DNA from: Pseudomonadota bacterium
Lineage (GTDB): Bacteria > Pseudomonadota > Alphaproteobacteria > Reyranellales > Reyranellaceae
Assembly: GCA_018240745.1 (NCBI GenBank)
Contig: JAFEFF010000202.1
Span: 62,001 to 126,000, forward strand
DNA: 64,000 bases
Direction of reading: 5' to 3'
In this document: piece after piece, positions 18,069 through 25,527 of the stretch
Layout: each line of letters begins with the position of its first letter
Position numbering within the stretch: position 1 is the first letter of the stretch
Position numbers and translations under genes: made by a program
The notes under the pieces: model-generated
Databases searched by the model: none
Seen by the model: the letters and a program-made list of their open reading frames with translations, nothing else
Told to the model about the DNA's origin: nothing

Positions 18069-18709
18069 GCCGCGAAGCCAAATCCCGCGAAGACGTCTGC
18101 ACGCTCGGCCGCAAGCTTGCAGCGCGCGGGCTCTGCCCCGGCACCTCCGGCAATATCTCGGTGCGCATCGCCGACGGCTGGCTGATGACGCCGACGAACT
18201 CGTCCCTGGGCGAGCTCGATCCGGCTCAGCTCTCCAGGCTCGACACGAACGGCAAGCATGTCGGCGGCGATCCGCCGACCAAGGAAGCGCTGCTGCACCG
18301 CTCGGTCTACGACGTGCGGCCCAGGGATGGCGCGATCGTGCATCTGCACTGCACCCATGCGGTGGCGATCTCCTGCCTCGACCCGTCGTGCCACCACAAC
18401 AAGGAAACGACTCTGGCGCCGATCACACCGTACTTCGTGATGCGCGTCGGAAAGCTGCCGCTGGTGCCCTACTTCAAGCCGGGCGATCCCAGGCTCGCCG
18501 ACGCCATCCGCGACTACGCCAAGGGCCATCGCGCCGTGCTGCTGGCCAATCACGGCCCGGTCGTCGCCGGCACGTCCCTCTCGGCCGCCTCGGCTTCCAT
18601 CGAGGAGCTCGAGGAGACCGCCAAGCTCCATCTGCTGCTGCAGGGCTTCAAGGTGCGCCTGCTCAGTGACGCGCAGGTGCGCGAGGTCGAGGAAGCGTTC
18701 CCGTCATGA
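18065..18709 (+). CDS. otnC: 3-oxo-tetronate 4-phosphate decarboxylase (class II aldolase family)
   Basis: 214 residues from the ATG at 18065, which overlaps the otnK stop (ATGA). Class II aldolase/fuculose-phosphate family: GTSGNISVRI near the N-terminus, TKEALLHRS (Glu74), zinc ligands in VHLHCTHAVA (His93, His95) and LLANHGPVVAG for the third His. OtnC splits 3-oxo-tetronate 4-phosphate to dihydroxyacetone phosphate and CO2. The gene order with otnK is the usual one. Confidence 0.9.
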   Translation: MSREAKSREDVCTLGRKLAARGLCPGTSGNISVRIADGWLMTPTNSSLGELDPAQLSRLDTNGKHVGGDPPTKEALLHRSVYDVRPRDGAIVHLHCTHAVAISCLDPSCHHNKETTLAPITPYFVMRVGKLPLVPYFKPGDPRLADAIRDYAKGHRAVLLANHGPVVAGTSLSAASASIEELEETAKLHLLLQGFKVRLLSDAQVREVEEAFPS

Positions 18710-18715
18710 GCAATC

Positions 18716-18837
18716 CCGTCGTCCCGACCGGCGCCGAGCGCAGCGAGGCGAAGTGGAGGGACCTTCTCTCCGCGATCAGCCGCCTTGTCGCTGACAGAAG
18801 GTCCCTCCGCTCCGCTTCGCTCCGGTCGGGACGACGG
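18716..18837. repeat. Family A inverted repeat, copy 2
   Basis: 122 bp, the longest copy. It starts CCGTCGTCCCGACCGG and ends CCGGTCGGGACGACGG, with inner arms GGAGGGACCTTCT / AGAAGGTCCCTCC around a 20-30-nt loop. It is inserted inside the otn operon, between otnC (ending at 18709) and otnI (starting at 18859). Confidence 0.85.
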
Positions 18838-18858
18838 TCAATTGAACGGAACCGATAG

Positions 18859-19644
18859 ATGCCCAAGCTCGCCGCCAATCTCTCCTGGATCTACCAGGAG
18901 GTGCCCTTCCTGCAGCGCTTCGGCGCCGCCGCGTCACACGGCTTCAAGGCCGTCGAGATCCTGTTCCCTTACGAGGCCCCGGCGAAGGACATCGCAGCCG
19001 AACTCAAGAAGCACAGGCTCACGCAGGCGCTGTTCAACCTGCCGGCGGGCGACGCGAGCAAGGGCGAGCGCGGCTTTGCCGCCCTGCCCGGCCGGGAGAC
19101 GGACTTCGCCGCCGCGCTCGACAAGGCGCTGGAGTACGCCAAGCTGCTGGAGTGCAGGACGCTGCACGTGATGTCCGGCATGATCGCGCCTGGCGCCGAC
19201 ACCAGGGCGATGGACAGGACGTTCGTGTCGAATCTCAAGAAGGCGTGCGACCGCACCGCCAACAGCGGGCTCACGCTGGTGATGGAGCCGATCAACCATC
19301 GCGACATTCCCGGCTACTTCACCAATACCACCGCGCAGGTCGAGGCGATCATCGAGGAAGTCGGTGCGCCGCATCTCAAGCTGCAGCTCGATCTCTACCA
19401 CCTGCAGGTTACCGAGGGCGACTTGCAGAAGCGCACCGAGCGGCTGTTCCCGCTGACCGCGCACGTGCAGATCGCCGGCAACCCGGACCGCAACGAGCCG
19501 GATATCGGCGAGGCCAACCACATGTATCTGCTCGATGTGCTCGATCGCCTCGGCTACGACGGTTATGTCGGCCTCGAGTACAAGCCCAAGACGACGACTG
19601 CCGCGGGTCTGGGCTGGGCACGCAAGTATGGAATAGTGGCATGA
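18859..19644 (+). CDS. otnI: 2-oxo-tetronate isomerase / hydroxypyruvate isomerase family (TIM barrel)
   Basis: 261 residues of the Hyi/OtnI family. Typical stretches: LAANLSWIYQEVPFLQRF at the N-terminus, FKAVEILFPYE, LVMEPINHRDIPGYF, LQLDLYHLQVTEGD, VQIAGNPDRNEPDIGE and a closing GLEYKPKTTT. The conserved Glu and His of these stretches bind the metal in relatives. OtnI interconverts 2-oxo- and 3-oxo-tetronate; hydroxypyruvate isomerase is the older name. Operon position between otnC and the dehydrogenase favours OtnI. Confidence 0.88.
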   Translation: MPKLAANLSWIYQEVPFLQRFGAAASHGFKAVEILFPYEAPAKDIAAELKKHRLTQALFNLPAGDASKGERGFAALPGRETDFAAALDKALEYAKLLECRTLHVMSGMIAPGADTRAMDRTFVSNLKKACDRTANSGLTLVMEPINHRDIPGYFTNTTAQVEAIIEEVGAPHLKLQLDLYHLQVTEGDLQKRTERLFPLTAHVQIAGNPDRNEPDIGEANHMYLLDVLDRLGYDGYVGLEYKPKTTTAAGLGWARKYGIVA

Positions 19645-20555
19645 CCGATCGGAACACACCCATCGTCGCCTTCATCGGGCTGGGCTCGATGGGTCTCGGT
19701 ATGGCCAAGAACCTGCTGAAGGCCGGCCATACGGTGATCGGCGTCGATCCTTCGATGTCCGCGAAATCGGCCTTTGCTGCAGCCGGCGGAGCGGTCGCTT
19801 CCTCGCCGGACCTTGCTGCGGCCGAGGCTGACGCCGTGGTCGTAGCCGTGGTCAACGCAGCGCAGGTCGAGACCGTGCTGTTCGGCGAGCGTGGCGCGGC
19901 AAGCAAGCTCCGCAAGGGTGGCCTCGTAATGCAGTGCGCTACCGTGCCACCGGCCTTCGCCAGGTCGCTCGGAGAACGGCTGGCGAAGAGCGGCCACGTG
20001 TTGCTCGACGCGCCGATGTCGGGCGGCCGGGTACGCGCCGAATCCGGCGAGTTGACGTTCATGGCCTCGGGAAATGCCAAGGCGTTCGCCGCGGCCGAGA
20101 GCATCCTGTCGGCCACTTCGGCCAAGGTGTTCCGCTTGGGCGAAGCGCCGGGCATCGGCTCGCTGGTGAAGACGGTGAACCAGCTCCTCGCCGGGGTGCA
20201 TATCGCCGCCGCCGCGGAAGCCGTCGCGCTCGCCGCCAAGGCCGGCGCCGACACGCGCGTGGTCTACGAGGTGATCTCGGCGAGCGCCGGCAATTCGTGG
20301 ATGTTCGGCAATCGCGTGCCGCACATGCTCAACGACGACTACTCGCCGCTCTCGGCGGTCGAGATCTTCGTCAAGGATCTCGGGCTGGTGCTGAACACCG
20401 GGCACGAGCTTCGGTTGCCGCTGCCTCTTGCCGCAGCCGCGCACCAACTGTTCCTCGCGGCCGCCGGCGCGGGCTGGGGCAACCTCGATGACGCCGCCGT
20501 CGTGAAAGTCTACGAGCAGGCCGGCGGCTTCAAAGTGTCATCGCCAAAGCGTTAG
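19641..20555 (+). CDS. ltnD: L-threonate dehydrogenase-like NAD-dependent beta-hydroxyacid dehydrogenase
   Basis: 304 residues from the ATG at 19641 that overlaps the otnI stop. 3-hydroxyisobutyrate dehydrogenase superfamily: the Rossmann motif FIGLGSMGLGMAKNL (GxGxxG at 13-18), the substrate loop LDAPMSGGRVRAESG and the catalytic Lys177 in GSLVKTVNQLLAG. In otn clusters this enzyme is LtnD, oxidising L-threonate to 2-oxo-tetronate; D-erythronate is an alternative. It completes the route threonate to dihydroxyacetone phosphate. Confidence 0.88.
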   Translation: MTDRNTPIVAFIGLGSMGLGMAKNLLKAGHTVIGVDPSMSAKSAFAAAGGAVASSPDLAAAEADAVVVAVVNAAQVETVLFGERGAASKLRKGGLVMQCATVPPAFARSLGERLAKSGHVLLDAPMSGGRVRAESGELTFMASGNAKAFAAAESILSATSAKVFRLGEAPGIGSLVKTVNQLLAGVHIAAAAEAVALAAKAGADTRVVYEVISASAGNSWMFGNRVPHMLNDDYSPLSAVEIFVKDLGLVLNTGHELRLPLPLAAAAHQLFLAAAGAGWGNLDDAAVVKVYEQAGGFKVSSPKR

Positions 20556-20564
20556 ATACGAGAG

Positions 20565-21977
20565 ATGTACCGCCAGCGATTCACCAAGATCGTGGCCACG
20601 CTTGGCCCTGCGACCTCGACTCCGGAGCGGCTGAGAGCGCTGTTCGAGGCGGGCGCCGACGTCTTTCGCCTCAACTTCAGCCACGGCACGCCGGAGGATC
20701 ACAAGCAGCGCGTCGACCTGCTGCGCGCGCTCGAGAAGCAGTACAAGCATCCGATCGCCATCCTGATGGATCTGCAAGGCCCCAAGCTCAGGCTCGGCAA
20801 GCTCGCCGGCGGCCCGATGGAGCTGAAGAAGGGCCAGAAGCTGCGCTTCGACAGGGACGCCGAGCCGGGCGACGCCAAGCGCGTGCCGCTGCCGCATCCG
20901 GAGATCTTCAAGGCGGCCCGGCCGGACGGCATCCTGCTGATCGACGACGGCAAGGTGCGGCTGCGCATCACCGCACACAGCGAGGAGACGATCGACACGG
21001 TGGTCGAGGTCGCAGGCACCATCAGCGACCGCAAGGGCGTAAATCTTCCCAACCTGATCGTGCCGCTGTCGCCGATGACCGCCAAGGACCGCAAGGATCT
21101 CGACTATGGGCTGTCGCTCGGCGTCGACTGGGTGGCGCTGTCGTTCGTCCAGCACGCGCACGACATCGCCGAGCTCAAGAAGCTGGTCGCCGGCCGCGCC
21201 GCGGTGATGGCCAAGCTCGAGAAGCCGGCGGCGATCGAGCATCTCGACGAGATCATCGAGCAGAGCGACGGCATCATGGTCGCGCGAGGCGATTTGGGCG
21301 TGGAGATGCCGCCCGAGGCGGTGCCGCCCTTGCAGAAGCGCATCCTCGCCTCCTGCCGCGTGCTCGGCCGGCCGGCGATCGTCGCCACGCAGATGCTGGA
21401 ATCGATGGTGCATTCGCCGACGCCGACGCGCGCCGAGGCCTCGGACGTGGCGACCGCGGTCTATGACGGTACGGACGCGGTGATGCTGTCGGCCGAGTCG
21501 GCGTCGGGCGACTATCCGATCGAGGCGGTCACCATCATGGACCGCATCCTGAAGAGCGTGGAGGCCGACCCGCTTTACCGGCGCCTGATGGATGCCAGCC
21601 GCCGCGCGCCCGAGGCGACCACCGCGGATGCGATCAGCGCCGCCGCGCGCCAGTGCGCGCACACGCTCTCGGCGGCGGCGATCGTCACCTACACCAACAC
21701 CGGCTCCACCACGCTGCGCGCCGCGCGAGAGCGGCCGGACGTGCGCATCCTGTGCCTGACGCCCAATCTCGACACCGCGCGGCGCATGACGCTCGCTTGG
21801 GGCGTCCATCCGGTACGCACCGAGGACGCGCACAGTTTTGGCGATATGGTGGCACGCGCCACACGGATCGCCCGGCAGGAGAAGATCGCCAGGCAAGGCG
21901 AACGGCTGGTTATTACGGCCGGTGTGCCTTTTGGCACACCCGGGGCGACCAATATTCTTAGAATTGCCTACGTCTGA
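20565..21977 (+). CDS. pyk: Pyruvate kinase
   Basis: 470 residues, standard length. Seen: KIVATLGPATSTPERLRALF at the N-terminus, FRLNFSHG, ILMDLQGPKLRLGKL, the catalytic-site stretch AVMAKLEKPAAIEHLDEII, MVARGDLGVEMP, TQMLESMVHSPTPTRAEASD and, in the C-domain, TNTGSTTLRAARERP. It converts phosphoenolpyruvate to pyruvate with ATP synthesis. It lies only 9 bp downstream of ltnD, so it may be expressed with the tetronate operon, whose product dihydroxyacetone phosphate it helps to drain. Confidence 0.96.
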   Translation: MYRQRFTKIVATLGPATSTPERLRALFEAGADVFRLNFSHGTPEDHKQRVDLLRALEKQYKHPIAILMDLQGPKLRLGKLAGGPMELKKGQKLRFDRDAEPGDAKRVPLPHPEIFKAARPDGILLIDDGKVRLRITAHSEETIDTVVEVAGTISDRKGVNLPNLIVPLSPMTAKDRKDLDYGLSLGVDWVALSFVQHAHDIAELKKLVAGRAAVMAKLEKPAAIEHLDEIIEQSDGIMVARGDLGVEMPPEAVPPLQKRILASCRVLGRPAIVATQMLESMVHSPTPTRAEASDVATAVYDGTDAVMLSAESASGDYPIEAVTIMDRILKSVEADPLYRRLMDASRRAPEATTADAISAAARQCAHTLSAAAIVTYTNTGSTTLRAARERPDVRILCLTPNLDTARRMTLAWGVHPVRTEDAHSFGDMVARATRIARQEKIARQGERLVITAGVPFGTPGATNILRIAYV

Positions 21978-22047
21978 TCTGAAAAAGTCGGGGGATGGTC
22001 CGGAAGGTTCCCCCGTAAGAAATTTCAGAAGCAGTTGTGAGGCGACC

Positions 22048-22308
22048 ATGAACAGCCCCGACACCAAGGCGAAAGCCGTCCCCTACCGCCCCCGGCGGGC
22101 CGCCCTGAACTGGGTCGACTACCTGGTGATTGCCGCCACCGTGCTCACCTTCGTCGCCGTCGTCGCCGCCAACAACCCGCACGTCGCCCGGGCCCAGACC
22201 CGCGCCACGATCATCCCCGCGGCCGAGCTGCCGACCCAGGTCGCCCAGGGGATGGACCAGCCGGGCCTGATCAAGGCGAAAATCGGGCTGGCGCTGGCCG
22301 GCCGCTAG
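22048..22308 (+). CDS. Small single-pass membrane protein, unknown function
   Basis: 86 residues from the ATG at 22048 (GAGG 5 bp upstream). A basic N-terminus (YRPRRAALNW) precedes one hydrophobic segment (VDYLVIAATVLTFVAVVAA), which suggests N-in topology with a roughly 45-residue periplasmic tail. I recognise no family. The 70 bp before it hold a GGGGGA/TCCCCC stem without a T-run. It sits between pyk and glcF on the same strand. Confidence 0.6.
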   Translation: MNSPDTKAKAVPYRPRRAALNWVDYLVIAATVLTFVAVVAANNPHVARAQTRATIIPAAELPTQVAQGMDQPGLIKAKIGLALAGR

Positions 22309-22330
22309 TCTCTCCGTCTAAAAGGCGGGG

Positions 22331-23638
22331 GTGCAGACCAACTTCACCCTCGCTCAGCTTGCCGATCGGCCGACCGCCCGGTCGGAGCAGATCCTTCGCA
22401 AGTGCGTCCATTGCGGCTTCTGCACAGCCACCTGCCCGACCTTCGTCCTGCTGGGCGACGAGCGGGACAGCCCTCGCGGCCGCATCTATCTGATCAAGGC
22501 AATGCTCGAGGGCGGCCGCGCGCCGACAGCACCCGAGGTGCGCCATGTCGACCGCTGCCTGTCGTGCCTTTCGTGCATGACCACCTGCCCGTCGGGCGTG
22601 AACTACATGCACCTGGTCGACCACGGCCGGCACCATATCGAGCAGACCTACAGGCGCGCCCTGCCCGACCGGCTGATGCGCCGCCTGCTCGGCCTGCTGA
22701 TGCCCCGGCCGCGCCTGTTCCGATGGGCGTTGGTGCTCGGCTGGCTGGCCAAACCGCTGGCCGCCGCCCTTCCCCGGGCGAGCGCAGATCCCGGCGGGGC
22801 CACGTTCCTGCGCCGCCTCAAGGCGATGATCGAGGCGATCCCGCTCGTCGTCCCGGGCCCGTCATCCGTCGACCGCCCCCAGACGTTTGCCGCCGAAGGG
22901 CGGCGCGTGAAGCGCGTCGCGCTGATGCCGGGCTGCGGCCAGCAGGTGCTGGCGCCCGAGGTCAACGAGGCGACGGTGCGTTTGCTGACACGCCACGGCG
23001 TCGAGGTCGTGAACGTCGCGGGCTCGGGCTGCTGCGGCTCGTCGGTCCAGCACATCGGCGATACCGGACAGGCGCTCGAGCTCGCCAAACGCAACATCGA
23101 CGCCTGGCTCGGAGCGAACGTCGACGCGGTCGTGATCAACGCCTCGGGCTGCGGCACGACCGTGAAGGACTACGGCCACATGTTCGCCGACGATCCGCAA
23201 TGGAGGGACAAGGCCGAGCGCGTGGCGAAGCTCGCCCGGGACGTGAGCGAGCTGATGGTCGAGGTCGGTCTCGCGAACGTGACTCCGCGCAAGCTGACCG
23301 TCGCCTATCATGCCGCTTGTTCCCTGCAGCACGGCCAGAAGGTGATCGAGCAACCGAGGAAGCTGCTGCGCGACGCAGGCTTTGTCGTGAAGGACGTGCC
23401 CGAGGGCCATCTGTGCTGCGGCTGGGCCGGCACGTACCAGGTGCTGCAGCCCGAGCTGTCGCGCCGCCTGCGCGACCGCAAGGTGGCCAACATCGAGAGC
23501 ACGAAGCCCGACGTGATCGCCTCGGGCAACTTCGGCTGCGTCGCCAACATCGCCGCCGGCACCGACATTCCCATCGTGCACACCGTCGAATTGCTCGACT
23601 GGTCGACCGGTGGACCGAAGCCGCGAGCGCTGCCGTGA
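22331..23638 (+). CDS. glcF: Glycolate oxidase iron-sulfur subunit GlcF
   Basis: 435 residues with a GTG start. Two ferredoxin-type clusters: C25VHCGFCTATC35P and C76LSCLSCMTTC86P. These are followed by two CCG-type domains (SGCCGSSVQHIGD; VPEGHLCCGWAGTYQ) as in GlcF and LldE-like heterodisulfide reductase relatives. GlcF passes electrons from the flavin subunits GlcD/GlcE, which oxidise glycolate to glyoxylate at the inner membrane. Unusually it is not beside glcDE, which are 6.6 kb away on the other strand. Confidence 0.92.
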   Translation: MQTNFTLAQLADRPTARSEQILRKCVHCGFCTATCPTFVLLGDERDSPRGRIYLIKAMLEGGRAPTAPEVRHVDRCLSCLSCMTTCPSGVNYMHLVDHGRHHIEQTYRRALPDRLMRRLLGLLMPRPRLFRWALVLGWLAKPLAAALPRASADPGGATFLRRLKAMIEAIPLVVPGPSSVDRPQTFAAEGRRVKRVALMPGCGQQVLAPEVNEATVRLLTRHGVEVVNVAGSGCCGSSVQHIGDTGQALELAKRNIDAWLGANVDAVVINASGCGTTVKDYGHMFADDPQWRDKAERVAKLARDVSELMVEVGLANVTPRKLTVAYHAACSLQHGQKVIEQPRKLLRDAGFVVKDVPEGHLCCGWAGTYQVLQPELSRRLRDRKVANIESTKPDVIASGNFGCVANIAAGTDIPIVHTVELLDWSTGGPKPRALP

Positions 23639-24219
23639 CATTCGGTCGGGCTTGCGTGCTGGCGGCCGCCGGGTTGATGCTGGCCGCGACCGCCGGGAGC
23701 CAGACCGTGCTCGACACGCTGTTCGACAAGCTCAGGACCGCCACCGATCCTTCCGCCGTTCAGGCGCTCGAACAGGGCATCTGGGAGCAGTGGACGATGG
23801 TGTCCGATCCGGCGCAGCGCCGGCTCATGATGCGCGGCATCGCCGAGATGCAGCAGCAGGAGCTGCAGAGCGCGCTTGCCACCTTCACGAAGCTGATCGA
23901 CACAGCGCCCGAGCTGTCCGAGGCCTGGAACAAGCGCGCAACGGTCTACTGGCTTCTCGGCAACTTTCCCGCCTCGATCAACGACATCTGCGAGACGGTG
24001 AAGCGCGAGCCGCGCCACTTCGGCGCCTACTCCGGTCTCGGCATGATCCGCGCGCAAATGGGCGAGCATGCCCGCGCCGCTGCGGCGTTCGAACTGGCGA
24101 AGAAATGGAATCCGCACATCGTGGGAATCGATGCCGAGATCGAGCGTCAGAAGGCGGAGGCCGGCGGTCAGGTCTCCGATGACCCGCTGGGTTGCGGACA
24201 GCGCACCGCAGGACGATAG
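23635..24219 (+). CDS. Exported tetratricopeptide-repeat protein
   Basis: 194 residues. The start is a GTG at 23635 that overlaps the glcF stop (GTGA), so the two are translationally coupled. A signal peptide (ACVLAAAGLMLAATAGS) is followed by at least three helix-turn-helix TPR units: ELQSALATFTKLIDTAPELS, AWNKRATVYWLLGNFPASIN and HFGAYSGLGMIRAQMGEHAR. It should act in the periplasm as a protein-binding scaffold; its partner is unknown. The coupling to glcF is common in related genomes as far as I recall, but I cannot verify this. Confidence 0.75.
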   Translation: MTFGRACVLAAAGLMLAATAGSQTVLDTLFDKLRTATDPSAVQALEQGIWEQWTMVSDPAQRRLMMRGIAEMQQQELQSALATFTKLIDTAPELSEAWNKRATVYWLLGNFPASINDICETVKREPRHFGAYSGLGMIRAQMGEHARAAAAFELAKKWNPHIVGIDAEIERQKAEAGGQVSDDPLGCGQRTAGR

Positions 24220-24249
24220 TGCCGCCCGTCAATTGGAGGTCTCTGTTTC

Positions 24250-25497
24250 ATGGCAACGTTGTATGTCGGCGGCCGTCTGTTCGACGGCGAGAAGGTGCTG
24301 GACGGGCATGCGGTCCTCGAGGAAGGCGGCAAGGTCAGGAAGGTGGCGCCTGCCGGTGAGTTCGCGGGCTTTGCGGGCGACAAGGTCGATACCGCGGGCG
24401 GCACGCTGATCCCGGGAATCATCGACTGCCATGTCCATTCGCTCTCGGGCGCCGAAGGCAATCCCGGCGCCGCGCAGGATCGCCTGAGCCCGGCCCAGCT
24501 CGCGGTGCGCGGCATGGAATTCATGCGCGCCACGCTCGAAGGTGGCGTCACCGCGGTGCGCGACTGCGGCGGCAAGGACTACATCGAGTTCGCGATCCGC
24601 GACGCCTACAACCAGGGCCGCTTCCTCGGACCGACCATGCGCTGCGCCGGCCGCATGATCTGCATGACCGGCGGCCACGGCAACCGCACCGGCCGCATCG
24701 CCGACGGCGAGGACGAGGTCGTGAAGGCCGTCCGTGAGCAGATCCATGCCGGATCGGACCTGATCAAGATCATGGCGACCGGCGGCGTTATGACCCCGGG
24801 CGTGAACCCCGAGGATGCGCACTACTCCGCCGAGGAGATGAAGGCCGGCATCACCGAGGCGCACCGCTTCCACAAGTGCTGCGCCAGCCACGCCCAGGGC
24901 GCGCTCGGCATCCTGAACGCCGTCCGCGGCGGCATCGATTCGATCGAGCACGGCATCTTCATGACCGACGAATGCGTGCAGGAGATGAAGGAGCGCGGCG
25001 TGTGGCTTGTGCCGACGCTGGCCGCCGTGAAGAACATCCTCAAGGGCTACGATGACGGCGACCGCTCGATCCCCGACTACGTGATCGAGAAGGCGCGCCG
25101 CGTGTTCGACCGCCACATCGCCTCGATCAAGATGTACTACAAGGCCGGCGGCAAGATCGCGATGGGCACCGACGCCGGCACCCCGCACAACCGTCACGGC
25201 GAGAATGCCAAGGAGCTCGAGTTCATGTGCGAGATCGGTATTTCGGCGCGCGACTCGCTGTTCTTCGCGACCGCCAGTGCCGCCGACCTGATGCGTATCA
25301 GTGAGGGCCGCATCAAGGACGGCAACTCGGCCGACTTCGTGCTGTGCGAGGGCGATCCGCTGGCCGACATCAAGCGCGCCGCACGCAAGGAGAACCATCG
25401 TCTCGTCGTGAAGCGCGGCCAGGTCGCCAAGGACCGCCGCGCCGACTTCGCCCAAATGACGCAACAAGGGGCCGCCCAACGGGTCGCGGCGGAGTAG
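24250..25497 (+). CDS. Amidohydrolase family protein (imidazolonepropionase/prolidase-like)
   Basis: 415 residues, preceded by TTGGAGGT. Metal-dependent amidohydrolase with the HxH motif in GIIDCHVHSLSG (about 60), DLIKIMATGGVMTPG (the Lys here is carbamylated in relatives), SHAQGALGILNAVRGG, IEHGIFMTDECV and the catalytic Asp in MGTDAGTPHNRHGEN. The closest annotated groups are imidazolonepropionase-like and Xaa-Pro dipeptidase-like amidohydrolases that act on cyclic amides or dipeptides. The substrate is not predictable. No signal peptide, so cytosolic. Confidence 0.85.
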   Translation: MATLYVGGRLFDGEKVLDGHAVLEEGGKVRKVAPAGEFAGFAGDKVDTAGGTLIPGIIDCHVHSLSGAEGNPGAAQDRLSPAQLAVRGMEFMRATLEGGVTAVRDCGGKDYIEFAIRDAYNQGRFLGPTMRCAGRMICMTGGHGNRTGRIADGEDEVVKAVREQIHAGSDLIKIMATGGVMTPGVNPEDAHYSAEEMKAGITEAHRFHKCCASHAQGALGILNAVRGGIDSIEHGIFMTDECVQEMKERGVWLVPTLAAVKNILKGYDDGDRSIPDYVIEKARRVFDRHIASIKMYYKAGGKIAMGTDAGTPHNRHGENAKELEFMCEIGISARDSLFFATASAADLMRISEGRIKDGNSADFVLCEGDPLADIKRAARKENHRLVVKRGQVAKDRRADFAQMTQQGAAQRVAAE

Positions 25498-25527
25498 CGG
25501 CGGAGAGACACCGCAGCGGGGGCAGCG

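Noticed and set aside
21990-22014. GGGGGA...TCCCCC stem after pyk
   Set aside because: No T-run on either strand and a large loop, so not supported as a terminator.
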